The notes under the pieces were generated by a model. The model was not told the origin of the DNA, made no database searches, and worked only from the letters and a program-made list of their open reading frames with translations. DNA of 64,000 bases from CAYQEC01 sp964416425 (GTDB lineage Bacteria; Actinomycetota; Acidimicrobiia; Spongiisociales; UBA5794): the NCBI GenBank assembly GCA_964416425.1, contig CAYQEC010000007.1:1-64000 (forward strand), written 5' to 3'. Made by a program: the position numbers and the translations under genes. Positions 42,355 through 54,113 of this stretch are shown one piece after another; position 1 is the stretch's first letter; each line of letters opens with the position of its first letter.

Positions 42355-42842
42355 ACCAACTCGTCATCCTGTGCATCGAGGACGAGCCCGAGGTACGGGA
42401 GGCGATCGCCCGCGACCTCGAAGCCTTCGAACCGACCTTCGTCGTCGAGCTCGCCGAGGACGTCAGCGACGCCCGCAACGTCCTCGCCTCGATCGTGGCG
42501 CGGGGCGACGAGGTGGCGCTGATCCTCGCCGACCATTTGCTCCCCGACACCCAGGGCACCGACTTCCTGATCGAGCTCCACCAGGACCCGACCACCCACC
42601 CCATTCGCAAGGTGCTCCTCACCGGACAGGCGGGTCAGGAGGACACGATCCGGGCCATCAACGAGGCCGATCTCGACCACTACATCGCCAAACCGTGGAC
42701 CCGGGAAGCGCTGCACGAAGTGGTGTGCGACCAGCTCACCGACTACGTGCTGGACAACGTCGACGACGTGCTGCCCTACGTCGCCACCCTGGACGGACCC
42801 CGGCTGTTGCGGCGGGTCGCCGAGACCGGATCGGACGAGTAG
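42351..42842 (+). CDS. Stand-alone receiver-domain response regulator
   Basis: 163 residues. Receiver domain with acidic pair in IEDEPEVR, phospho-Asp61 in LILADHLLPD and Lys114 in AKPWTRE. The C-terminal 45 residues are helical and contain no DNA-binding or enzyme domain, so output is through protein contact. GTG start overlaps the kinase stop as GTGA behind GGAGGT, so kinase and regulator are cognate. Confidence 0.93.
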   Translation: MNQLVILCIEDEPEVREAIARDLEAFEPTFVVELAEDVSDARNVLASIVARGDEVALILADHLLPDTQGTDFLIELHQDPTTHPIRKVLLTGQAGQEDTIRAINEADLDHYIAKPWTREALHEVVCDQLTDYVLDNVDDVLPYVATLDGPRLLRRVAETGSDE

Positions 42843-42955
42843 CGGCGATCGCAGCCGGGGAGGAGCCACCCCGGCCGACCCGAAGCTCTTCTCCCAGGAG
42901 CGGCGCGGCCCGAACGTGTACCGTGGGGTCCCGGAACGCCCACGCGGAGGATGCG

Positions 42956-44755
<1,800 letters not shown>

Positions 44756-45343
44756 GCCGGAGCCCCGGACCGGCCGATCGGGCCGCCTCGGTCGGGGCCG
44801 ACCGATGGCATAGGCCGCGGCTGCGAGGGCTTCATTCGAGGAAGCAGCGGAGGAGCTCATGGTCGACGGGGGAAACGCTGTCGCCGCCCACCGGCCCCGC
44901 ATCGGAGGCGCCACGCCCATGCCGAGCGACGAGGGACTCTGAGCGGCCCGGCCAGGACAGGGTCCGGTTGGCAAGTTGGCGCCGATTCGACCACGATGGC
45001 GACGTCGAAGAGGGCTCAGAGATGAACGAAGCTTCCTCGGGAACGACGCCGGGGCTTCGTGACGCTGCCGCCCGTTCCGCCCTGCCGCTGGTGTAGAGAG
45101 GATGCGGCAGCGGGGGTGAGGTGCCCGAGGGCCGGCGCCGCCGACCCACCAACCGGAAGCCGGCGACCTTGATCTCGCGCCGCTCACCGATTCCCGCCAG
45201 CGCCGAGGCGACACGGGGCCCCAGCTTGATCTCCTCGAGAGAATTGGGTTGGTTTCGTCTCGACGACGCTCATCGGCCTGCCCCCGGATATCGGGCCAGA
45301 TTGTTGCGCGTGGTCGGGAGCGCGACAACCCGGCCGCGATACG
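44756..45343. other. Gene-free region, possibly with a gene relic
   Basis: 590 bases with no supported gene. On the minus strand around 45150-45250 one frame reads NSLEEIKLGPRVASALAGIG and RREIKVAGFRLVG, a codon-like pattern with no start codon, since a TGA precedes it. A different frame just upstream opens MSVVETKPT. Together they look like the frameshifted relic of a small gene. Confidence 0.35.
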
Positions 45344-45898
45344 TCACTCCCGGGCCAGGCTCCCGACGGCCTCATCGACCGGGATGGGATCCGGCGGCAA
45401 GGACGATGGCGGACGGGCCGTCCACCACTGCACGGCGGCGGCGGCCCCGATCGTCACCGCCATGCCGATGACGGTGCCCGCCACGGCATCGGAGAGCCAG
45501 TGTGCCCCGAGCAGGGTGCGGCTCATCCCCATGCAGACGGCGAACACGCCGGCTCCGATCTCCCAGCGGCGACGCTCAAGGCCCGGCGGGATGAACACGA
45601 AGACGAGGGCGATGACGATCACCGTGGCGGCCATGGTGTGGCCCGACGGGAACGAGAACCCGGAGATCGGCACCAGCGGGTCGGGGGGTCGGGCCCGCCC
45701 GTAGGCGGCCTTGAGCAGGCCGATGGCGGCCTCGGACACCACGGCGGCGGAGATCCAGAGGGCCAGCGCCCGTTTCCGGCGTCGCCAGGCGAGCCATGCC
45801 GTCACCAGAATCCGCAGCGGCCACAGCACCAGACCGGCCCCCACGACGTCGAGGACGTGGGACACCCACACCAGGGGCGTCCACCGCACGTTCGTCAT
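45344..45898 (-). CDS. PAP2-superfamily phosphatase, main reading frame
   Basis: 184 residues from the only ATG in this frame. All three PAP2 catalytic motifs are present: KAAYGRARP, FPSGHT and RTLLGAHWLSDAVAG, within about five helices. Such enzymes dephosphorylate polyprenyl or phosphatidic lipids. The frame is clearly coding further upstream (EALTGVDEVWLRW) but has no start there; the missing N-terminus lies in another frame (45944-46067). Confidence 0.85.
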   Translation of the reverse strand: MTNVRWTPLVWVSHVLDVVGAGLVLWPLRILVTAWLAWRRRKRALALWISAAVVSEAAIGLLKAAYGRARPPDPLVPISGFSFPSGHTMAATVIVIALVFVFIPPGLERRRWEIGAGVFAVCMGMSRTLLGAHWLSDAVAGTVIGMAVTIGAAAAVQWWTARPPSSLPPDPIPVDEAVGSLARE

Positions 45899-45943
45899 CC
45901 AGCGGAGCCAGACCTCGTCGACCCCCGTCAGCGCCTCCCGCCC

Positions 45944-46067
45944 CTCCCGGGAGCGCCATCACCACCAGGATGACCGCGGAGAGCGCGCCGAGCACGGCGG
46001 CCAGGGTCGTTCCGACCTTCAGCGACGCCAACGGGTCGTATTCGGCGGCGGTGGGCGCCCGCACCAC
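45944..46067 (-). pseudogene. Displaced N-terminal part of the PAP2 gene (frameshift)
   Basis: GTG 46067 opens a frame encoding AAEYDPLASLKVG and the hydrophobic helix TTLAAVLGALSAVILVVMAL, exactly the expected first helix of the PAP2 protein. Within the G-rich run 45931-45958 coding moves to the frame of the downstream part. One extra base (or two missing) accounts for it: a true mutation, programmed shift or sequencing error. Confidence 0.7.
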
Positions 46068-46196
46068 GGATGGTCACACCTTCCTCGGCGGCCATTCCCT
46101 CCCATCCGCCGGGTCTGGCACAGGCTGGGGAGGCCGAAATAGACTCGCAGCTTACGAGGGCGTCGTCGCTTGTCACGCCCGACAGGAGGGGATGCA

Positions 46197-47327
46197 GTGA
46201 CTACCGGAGCGGGAGGCTCGCAGGCAGGAAGACGCTCGCGTCTTCGCCGCCTGCTCCAGGGAACGATCTCGCTCGCCGTCGTCGCTGCCATCTTCATCGG
46301 GGTCCTACCCCGGCTCGCCTCCTATCAGGATGTCTGGGCGACCATCCGCTCCATGACCTGGCTCGAGCTGGCGACCCTGATCTCGGTCGGCATCTGGAAC
46401 CTCGCCACCTACTGGTTCGTCCTCGTGTCGGCGCTGCCCGGCCTCACCATCGGCCAGGCCGCCGTCGCCAACCAGGCCTCCACCGCCATCTCCAACACCC
46501 TCCCTGGCGGCGGGGCGCTCGGGGTCGGCGTCACCTACGCGATGTACTCGTCGTGGGGATTCGGCGCCCAGGCGTTTGCGCTCTCCGCCCTCGTCTCGGG
46601 GGTCTGGAACAACTTCGTGAAGCTGGGGATGCCGGTGGTGGCGCTCGGCCTCCTCGTCGTGTTCGGCGACGTCAGCGCCGCACTGGTCACCGCCGCATTC
46701 GTCGGGATGGCGCTGCTGGTTGCCGCCGTGGTGATGTTCGGGCTCATGTTGCGATCGGAGCGGCTGGCGGAGCGCATCGGCGAGTTCCTGGGACGGATCG
46801 TCTCGGCGATGCGGAAGCTGCTGCGGAAGCCGCCCGTAAGGGCCTGGGGCGAGGCGGCCCGCCGCTTCCGCACCGACACCCGCCACCTCCTGAAGGACCA
46901 CTGGATCGGGCTCACCGTCGCCACCCTCGTCAGCCACATCTCGCTCTACCTGGTACTGCTGGTCGCCCTGCGCCATGTCGGGGTCGCCGAGACCGAGGTG
47001 AGCTGGATCCGCGTCCTGGCGGCCTTCGCCTTCGTGCGGCTCATCTCGGCCCTCCCCATCACCCCCGGCGGTCTCGGGGTCGTCGAGCTGGGATACGCCG
47101 CCGCCCTCTCGATCGGCGTCGACGCCTCGGTGCGGGCCCAGATCGTGGCGGCGGTGCTGGTGTTCCGGTTCATCACCTACGCCCTGCCGATCCCCCTCGG
47201 AGCGAGCGCCTACCTCTTCTGGCGGCGCAAGCGGTCGTGGCGCAAGGCGCCGGCCCGCATGGTCGACGGCACCCCCCTAGCGGAGCCGGCTCAGCCGGCG
47301 AGCTGGGCCCGGATCCGCCCGAGCTGA
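46197..47327 (+). CDS. UPF0104 / lysylphosphatidylglycerol-synthase-TM-like flippase protein
   Basis: 376 residues with about eight helices. Family features are ISNTLPGGGALGVGVTYAMY and ALPITPGGLGVVELGY. Relatives include the MprF flippase domain and YbhN. GTG 46197 has AGGAGGGG 7 nt upstream. The last 37 nt overlap the 3' end of convergent argH, so the two transcripts are antisense there. Confidence 0.9.
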   Translation: MTTGAGGSQAGRRSRLRRLLQGTISLAVVAAIFIGVLPRLASYQDVWATIRSMTWLELATLISVGIWNLATYWFVLVSALPGLTIGQAAVANQASTAISNTLPGGGALGVGVTYAMYSSWGFGAQAFALSALVSGVWNNFVKLGMPVVALGLLVVFGDVSAALVTAAFVGMALLVAAVVMFGLMLRSERLAERIGEFLGRIVSAMRKLLRKPPVRAWGEAARRFRTDTRHLLKDHWIGLTVATLVSHISLYLVLLVALRHVGVAETEVSWIRVLAAFAFVRLISALPITPGGLGVVELGYAAALSIGVDASVRAQIVAAVLVFRFITYALPIPLGASAYLFWRRKRSWRKAPARMVDGTPLAEPAQPASWARIRPS

Positions 47328-48646
47328 ACCTGTACCGACGCATACGATCCGCCGCCAGGACTGACCCGGGACGCCACCGACGCCGCCGGATCGAGCAGGT
47401 CGAGATCGGCGGGGACGAGCTGGCGGTGGGCCGCCTCCAGGTCCCCGGCGGTCGTCTCTTCGAAGCGGCGACCCGACCCGGTCACGGTGGCGACGAGGCG
47501 GCCCACCGCCCGATGCGCTTCGCGGAACGGGACCCCCCGCTCCACCAGCACCTCGGCGAGGTCGAGAGCGGTCACCAGCGCCGGGGGCGGCGGGGGGTGG
47601 AACTCGGTCGACTCCACCATCCCGGTCATCGCCGTCAACGCCAAGGCGAGTGAGTCGTCGGCGTGGAAGACGGCGCGCTTGTCCTCCTGCAGGTCGCGGT
47701 TGTAGGAGAGCGGCAGGCCCTTCTGGAGGGCCAGTACCCCGGCGAGGTCGGCGATCACGGTTGCCGCCTTGCCCCGGGTGAGCTCGGCGATGTCGGGATT
47801 CTTCTTGTGCGGCAGGGCCGACGAGCCTGTCGTGTAGCGATCGGAGAGGGTCACCCAGCCGAACTCTTCGCTGCTCCACAGCACGTACTCCTCGCCGAGG
47901 CGGGAGAGGTGCACCATCGCTTGGGCACAGCAGAAGGCGTACTCGCTGACAAAATCCCGCGACGCCACCGCGTCGAGCGAGTTCTCGAAGACGGCACCGA
48001 ATCCGAGCGTGGCGCCGACCGCGGCCGGGTCGAGCGGCAGGCGGCTCCCCCCGGAGGCGCCGGCGCCCAACGGGGACACGTCGAGCCGAGGCATGAGGTC
48101 CCGGAACCGCTGCCGATCGCGCAGCAGCATCCATCCGTGAGCCAGCAGGTGATGCGCCAGCGGCACCGCCTGCGCCTGCTGCAGGTGGGTGTAGGAGGGA
48201 ACCACCGTCTCCCCCACCTCTTCGGCGAGGGCGGCCAGCACCGTGACGGCGGCCGCGAGCTGGTCGACCCGTTCACGGGCCGCCCGCCGCAGGTACAGGC
48301 GCAGGTCGAGGCAGACCTGGTCGTTGCGGGAACGGCCCGTGTGGAGCTTGCCGGCGACCTCGCCGATCAGATCGCCAAGGCGGCGCTCCACCGCGCTGTG
48401 GACGTCCTCGTCGCCGTCGAGCCAGACGAACTCCCCGGCATCGGCCTCGGCCTGGATCACCTCGAGGCCCTCCCGGATCGTCGCCGTCTCGTCTGCGGTG
48501 AGCAGGCCGACCTCGCCGAGCATGGCAACGTGCGCCAACGACCCTGCCACGTCGTCGGGCAGCAGCCGGCGGTCCGCCGGGTCGACGGTAAGACGCCACA
48601 GCGCCCCGTCCGGGCCCTCGCCGAAGCGGCCGCCCCACATCGTCAT
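47291..48646 (-). CDS. argH: Argininosuccinate lyase
   Basis: 451 residues. Last step of arginine synthesis. Marks: MWGGRF, DVHSAVERRL, HTGRSRNDQV, SYTHLQQAQ, and the superfamily signature GSSALPHKKNPD. ATG 48646 has GGGAGG 6 nt upstream. It is last in the arg operon, 100 nt after argG; that gap holds a C-rich palindrome (48706-48722). Confidence 0.96.
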   Translation of the reverse strand: MTMWGGRFGEGPDGALWRLTVDPADRRLLPDDVAGSLAHVAMLGEVGLLTADETATIREGLEVIQAEADAGEFVWLDGDEDVHSAVERRLGDLIGEVAGKLHTGRSRNDQVCLDLRLYLRRAARERVDQLAAAVTVLAALAEEVGETVVPSYTHLQQAQAVPLAHHLLAHGWMLLRDRQRFRDLMPRLDVSPLGAGASGGSRLPLDPAAVGATLGFGAVFENSLDAVASRDFVSEYAFCCAQAMVHLSRLGEEYVLWSSEEFGWVTLSDRYTTGSSALPHKKNPDIAELTRGKAATVIADLAGVLALQKGLPLSYNRDLQEDKRAVFHADDSLALALTAMTGMVESTEFHPPPPPALVTALDLAEVLVERGVPFREAHRAVGRLVATVTGSGRRFEETTAGDLEAAHRQLVPADLDLLDPAASVASRVSPGGGSYASVQVQLGRIRAQLAG

Positions 48647-48746
48647 GGCGCCGCCTCCCCGTCCCCGGCCCCAACCGTGGGCTGGCATACGGGAAGACCC
48701 TGCTCCCCAACCCGGGGTTGGGTGCAGGTGGGGGTGGGAGGCAGGA

Positions 48747-49960
<1,214 letters not shown>

Positions 49961-49961
<1 letters not shown>

Positions 49962-50428
49962 CAGCCCGCTCCTATTCGTTCGAGTTCTTCCGCCAGGGCT
50001 GCTCCACCCACGGCCTCGTCCGCCACCACCACCAGGGTGTCGTCGCCGGCCACCGTGCCCAGCACCCCGTCGACGCCTGCCCGATCGATCGAACCCGCCA
50101 CCAGATGCGCCGCCCCGGGCGGAGTGTGCACGACGACCACGTTGAGGGAGACGTCGATCGAGTCGACGAAGTCGGCCAGGGCCCGGCTCAGGGTCCGCTC
50201 CGCCTCGGTCACCACCACCGGATCGGTCGGGATCTCGTAGCAGGGGCGGCGCCCCGGCTCCGCCACCTTGACCGCACCGAGCATGTCGAGGTCGCGCGAC
50301 ACGGTCGCCTGGGTCACCGCGTGCCCCTCCTTCGCCAGCAGCGTCACCAGCTGCCGTTGGCTGGTCACGGTGCGTTCGGTGAGGAGGCGGCGTAGCAGCC
50401 GGCGGCGGGTAGCGGTCAGCGGGCTCAC
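49961..50428 (-). CDS. argR: Arginine repressor
   Basis: 155 residues. Winged-helix N-terminal domain (TSQRQLVTLLAKEGHAVTQATVSRDLDMLGAVKV) and C-terminal hexamerisation/arginine-binding domain (HTPPGAAHLVAGSID, VLGTVAGDDTLVVV). GTG start overlaps the argB stop as GTGA. Its likely target is the dyad over the argC promoter. Confidence 0.96.
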
Positions 50429-51330
50429 GGCACCGGTTCCATCGTGATCATGGTGCCGATGCCCTCCGGGGTGAAGATCTCCAGCAGCAGGGCATGCTGC
50501 ATGCGGCCGTCGAGGATGTGGGTGCGCTCCACCCCGCCCCGCGCCGCCGCCATGCACGCCTCCAGCTTGGGGAGCATCCCGGCCGAGACCGAATCCGAGG
50601 CGATGAGCCGCTCCAGGTCGGCAACCACGATGCGGGCGATGAGCGACTCCTCGTCGCCCAGGTCCCGGTAGAGCCCTTCGACGTCGGTGAGGTAGACGAG
50701 CTTGGCCGCCCCCAGGGCGGCGGCGAGGGCGCCGGCGGCGGTGTCGGCGTTGAGGTTGTACACCTCCCCGTCCTCGCCTCGCGCCAGCGGGGCCACCACC
50801 GGGACGTACCCCTGCTCCTGGAGGCTGAGGATCAGCCCCGGGTTCACCTCCGTCACCTCCCCGACGTAGCCGAGGCGCTCGTCCTTGGCGCGGGCGATGA
50901 AGAGGTTGGCGTCGAGGCCGTTGACACCGGTGGCGACCGCCCCGTGGGCGTTCACCAGGCGCACGATGTCGGGGTTGATCTCCCCGGCCAGGGTGCTCTG
51001 CACCACCCGGATGGTCTCGGCGTCGGTGATGCGCAGCCCGTCGACCCACTGCGGCTCGATCCCGCGCTGCCCCATCGCCCGCGAGATGTGGGGACCGCCC
51101 CCGTGCACGATCACCGGCTTGATGCCGACGTAGTGCAGCATCGCCACGTCGTCGGCGAAGGTGCTGCGAAGCTCCTCGTCCACCATGGCGGAGCCCCCGT
51201 ACTTGATGACCACCGTGGTGTCACGGAACGCTTTGATGAAGGGCATCGCCTCCGAGAAGATGCGCGCCTTGCCCATCGTCTTGGCGATGCGGGGCTTGGC
51301 GGGATGGGGGGTGCCGTGTCCCAGGGCCAT
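50425..51330 (-). CDS. argB: Acetylglutamate kinase
   Basis: 301 residues. Phosphorylates N-acetylglutamate. Seen: VIKYGGSAM, VIVHGGGPHISRAM, YNLNADTAAGALA and GGVERTHILDGR. The roughly 25-residue N-terminal extension containing FIKAFRD resembles the helix of arginine-inhibited hexameric kinases, so feedback inhibition is likely. Directly followed by argR, where argD and argF usually stand. Confidence 0.96.
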   Translation of the reverse strand: MALGHGTPHPAKPRIAKTMGKARIFSEAMPFIKAFRDTTVVIKYGGSAMVDEELRSTFADDVAMLHYVGIKPVIVHGGGPHISRAMGQRGIEPQWVDGLRITDAETIRVVQSTLAGEINPDIVRLVNAHGAVATGVNGLDANLFIARAKDERLGYVGEVTEVNPGLILSLQEQGYVPVVAPLARGEDGEVYNLNADTAAGALAAALGAAKLVYLTDVEGLYRDLGDEESLIARIVVADLERLIASDSVSAGMLPKLEACMAAARGGVERTHILDGRMQHALLLEIFTPEGIGTMITMEPVP

Positions 51331-52496
51331 CAGGATCGCTCCCCGTTGAGGCGGACGTAGGCCGGGGTGAGGTCCGTCGTCAGCACCCGCCCCGCCCCCG
51401 GGCCGTCGCCGATCGTCACCTCCACCGTGAAGTCCCCCTCCCCCAGCCGCTCCAGCAGGGCCCGCTCGTCGTGGGCGGCGCCGGACCCGCCGGTGGCGAC
51501 CACGATGCCCTGGTAGGCGATACTCACCGCGGCGGGGTCGAAGTCGATGCCGGAGGCTCCGAGGGCGCCGAGCAGCCTCCCCCAGTTGGGATCGCCCCCG
51601 TAGAACGATGCCCGCACCAGGGCCGAGTCGGCGATGGCGCGGCCGGCGTTGCGGGCAGTGGCGGCGTCGGCGGCGCCGGTGACGTCGATGGTGACCACCC
51701 GGTCGGCGCCTTCGGCGTCGGCGGCGAGCTGGCGGGCCAGGTCGGCGGCCACCGTGGTCAGCGATTCGGCCAGGCCCTGCAGGGTCGGGGTCACCCCCGA
51801 TTTCCCCGACGCCAGCACGACGACGGTGTCGTTGGTGGAGGCGCAGCCGTCGATGTCGAGGGCGTGGAACGTCTCGTCCACCGCGACCCGGAGCGCGGTG
51901 TCGAGCAGGGGGGCCGGCACCGCGGCGTCGGTGGTGAGGACGGCGAGCATCGTCGCCATGTCGGGGCGGATCATCCCCGCCCCCTTCGCCATCCCGCCGA
52001 CGGCGTACCCGGCCGGCGCCGCCAGGAACGCCTCCTTGGGGACCGTGTCGGTGGTCATGATCGCCTCGGCCGCGGCCCTCCCCGCCTCGGGGGAGGACGC
52101 CAGGGCGGCGACGGCGTGCCCGATTCCGTCGAGTACGAGGTCGAAGGGGAGCTGGGGGCCGATCGGGCCGGTCGAGGCGACGAGCACCTCGGTGGCGTTC
52201 CCGCCGAGGTGGCCGGCGGCCGCGGCCGCCGAGGCCCGCGCCGCGGCGGATCCGGCCGCTCCGGTTCCGGCGTTGGCGCATCCCGAGTTGAGGAGCACGC
52301 CCCGCACCCCCCGGCCGGCGGCGAGATGTTCGCGACTGAGGCGCACCGGCGCCGCCGCCGCCCGGTTGACGGTGAACACGGCGGCGGCCGGGACCGGCTC
52401 GGCGGCGGCCACCAGGGCGAGGTCGAGCACGCCCCGCTCCTTGATGCCGCAGGCAACGCCGGCGGCCCGGAATCCGGCAGGTCCCGTCACGCTCAT
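51330..52496 (-). CDS. argJ: Bifunctional ornithine acetyltransferase / N-acetylglutamate synthase
   Basis: 388 residues. Recycles the acetyl group between acetylornithine and glutamate. The self-cleavage site is GMIRPDMATML, where the Thr becomes the nucleophile of the beta chain; SGCANAGTG and STGPIG are further family marks. The ATG overlaps the argC stop as ATGA. Confidence 0.96.
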   Translation of the reverse strand: MSVTGPAGFRAAGVACGIKERGVLDLALVAAAEPVPAAAVFTVNRAAAAPVRLSREHLAAGRGVRGVLLNSGCANAGTGAAGSAAARASAAAAAGHLGGNATEVLVASTGPIGPQLPFDLVLDGIGHAVAALASSPEAGRAAAEAIMTTDTVPKEAFLAAPAGYAVGGMAKGAGMIRPDMATMLAVLTTDAAVPAPLLDTALRVAVDETFHALDIDGCASTNDTVVVLASGKSGVTPTLQGLAESLTTVAADLARQLAADAEGADRVVTIDVTGAADAATARNAGRAIADSALVRASFYGGDPNWGRLLGALGASGIDFDPAAVSIAYQGIVVATGGSGAAHDERALLERLGEGDFTVEVTIGDGPGAGRVLTTDLTPAYVRLNGERS

Positions 52497-53524
52497 GGCA
52501 TCCACCCCTCGGTGGGGATCCCGTCGAGCTCGCCGAGCCCCAGCATCAGATTGGCGCATTGCACCGCCTGCCCGGCGGCGCCCTTCAACAGGTTGTCGAT
52601 CGCCGCCAGCACGATCACGGTCCCGGTGCGGTCGTCGACGTGGGCCGAGAGCAGGCAGCGGTTCGACCCCACCACCCACCGGGTGACGGGCGGGCCCGCC
52701 GTCACCGTCACCAGCGGGCTGGCGGCGTAGGCCGCCTCCAGGGTGGCGACCACCGACGCCTGGTCGGCTCCGGGACGGGCCGTGGCGTAACAGGTGGCGA
52801 GGATGCCGCGCTGCATCGGCACCAGATGAGGCGTGAAGACCACCTCGACCGTCGTGTCCCCGACGGCGCCGAGGGCTTGCTCGATCTCGGGTCGGTGGCG
52901 ATGGGTGAGCACGTTGTAGGCGGTCACCCCCTCGTCGACGGCGCCGAACATCAGCCCCGGCTTGGCGGATCGGCCGGCGCCGGAGACTCCCGACTTGGCG
53001 TCCACCACGATCCCGGTCGGCTCGACGAGCCCGGCGGCCACCAACGGCGCCAGCGCCAGGATCGCCGAGGTCGGGTAGCAGCCGGGCACCGCGACCCGAT
53101 CCGATCCGGCGATCGCGGAGCCGAACAGCTCGGGAATCCCGTAGGGCCACCTCCCCAGCTCCGCGGGGTGGGGATGGGGTGCGCCGTAGGCCTCCTCGTA
53201 GCGTGCCGTGGAATCGAGCCGGAAGTCACTCCCCAGGTCCGCCACCCGCACCTCCCGCGCCAGCAGGGCGAGCGCCGGCTCGGCGGAGGCGCCGTGGGGA
53301 AGCGCCAGGAACACCAGATCGAGATCCCCGGCGGCGTCGGGGTCGAGGGCGCCGAGGGGACGGTCGCCACCGCCGAGGTGGGGATGGACCTCGCCGAGGG
53401 TGGTCCCCGCCTTGGAGTGGGCCCCCAGGTAGGCCAGCTCCATCGCGGGGTGGGCGTCGACGAGGCGGACGAGCTCGCCCCCGGCGTAGCCGGAGGCGCC
53501 GAAGATGCCGATGCGGTGCGCCAC
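52493..53524 (-). CDS. argC: N-acetyl-gamma-glutamyl-phosphate reductase
   Basis: 343 residues. NADPH-binding start GIFGASGYAGGELVRL; catalytic Cys149 in VPGCYPTS; HRHRPEIEQ and FTPHLVPMQRGI follow. GTG start with AGGAGT 6 nt upstream. First gene of the operon, transcribed from the promoter at 53552-53579. Confidence 0.96.
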   Translation of the reverse strand: MAHRIGIFGASGYAGGELVRLVDAHPAMELAYLGAHSKAGTTLGEVHPHLGGGDRPLGALDPDAAGDLDLVFLALPHGASAEPALALLAREVRVADLGSDFRLDSTARYEEAYGAPHPHPAELGRWPYGIPELFGSAIAGSDRVAVPGCYPTSAILALAPLVAAGLVEPTGIVVDAKSGVSGAGRSAKPGLMFGAVDEGVTAYNVLTHRHRPEIEQALGAVGDTTVEVVFTPHLVPMQRGILATCYATARPGADQASVVATLEAAYAASPLVTVTAGPPVTRWVVGSNRCLLSAHVDDRTGTVIVLAAIDNLLKGAAGQAVQCANLMLGLGELDGIPTEGWMP

Positions 53525-53551
53525 GGGTGACTCCTGCGAGACGAAGCCGTG

Positions 53552-53579
53552 AGTATACGCATATGTGTATAAAGGTCAA
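53552..53579 (-). promoter_or_regulatory. argC promoter overlapped by an ARG-box dyad
   Basis: On the minus strand TTGACC (53579-53574), a 16-bp spacer and TATACT (53557-53552) form a near-consensus promoter. The 18-bp dyad TATACGCATATGTGTATA (53554-53571), symmetrical but for one pair, covers spacer and -10, as expected for an ArgR operator. argR is the fourth gene of the same operon. Confidence 0.82.
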
Positions 53580-53637
53580 GATGGTCGGCGACTGCCGACG
53601 CGTCGGGTGCTCCCCGGGACGGGGTAGGCTCGCGCCC

Positions 53638-54111
53638 ATGCCAACACGCCTCCCGTTCCTCGCCTTCCTGGCATTTGCCGTTCTCACCCTCACCGCCTGC
53701 AGCGGGGCCGAACCGGCAGCCGAGACCACCCTGCCCCCCACCACCCTCGCCGCCACCACCACGAGCGACGCCGGCACGACCACCAGCACGGTAGCGGGGA
53801 CCACCAGCACCACCGCCCCGCCGCCCACGACCACCACCACGGTCGGGGCGGTTCCGGTCACCATCAGCGTCTCGTACGTCAACGGCGACGTCGAAGGGCC
53901 CACCCGTCCCGAGGTGGCGGTGGGGACCCTGGTGCAGCTGCTCGTCACCTCGGACCTCGTCGACAAGGTTCACCTCCACGGCTACGACATCAAGGCCGAC
54001 GTCGGTCCCGACACCGCCGCCCTGCTCGAGTTCGTCGCCGACACCCCGGGGATCTTCGAGGTCGAGTTGGAAGACGAGGGGTTCACGCTGCTGGAGATCG
54101 AGGTCCGCTGA
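53638..54111 (+). CDS. Lipoprotein with cupredoxin-like domain
   Basis: 157 residues. Signal ending LTLTAC (Cys21), a 45-residue Thr/Ala/Pro linker, then a beta domain: VTISVSYVNGDVEGP and SDLVDKVHLHGYDIKADV. The HLHGYD segment resembles EfeO/cupredoxin-like domains, but no Cys copper ligand is present, so metal binding is uncertain. TAGGCT ends 7 nt before the ATG. Confidence 0.82.
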   Translation: MPTRLPFLAFLAFAVLTLTACSGAEPAAETTLPPTTLAATTTSDAGTTTSTVAGTTSTTAPPPTTTTTVGAVPVTISVSYVNGDVEGPTRPEVAVGTLVQLLVTSDLVDKVHLHGYDIKADVGPDTAALLEFVADTPGIFEVELEDEGFTLLEIEVR

Positions 54112-54113
54112 CC

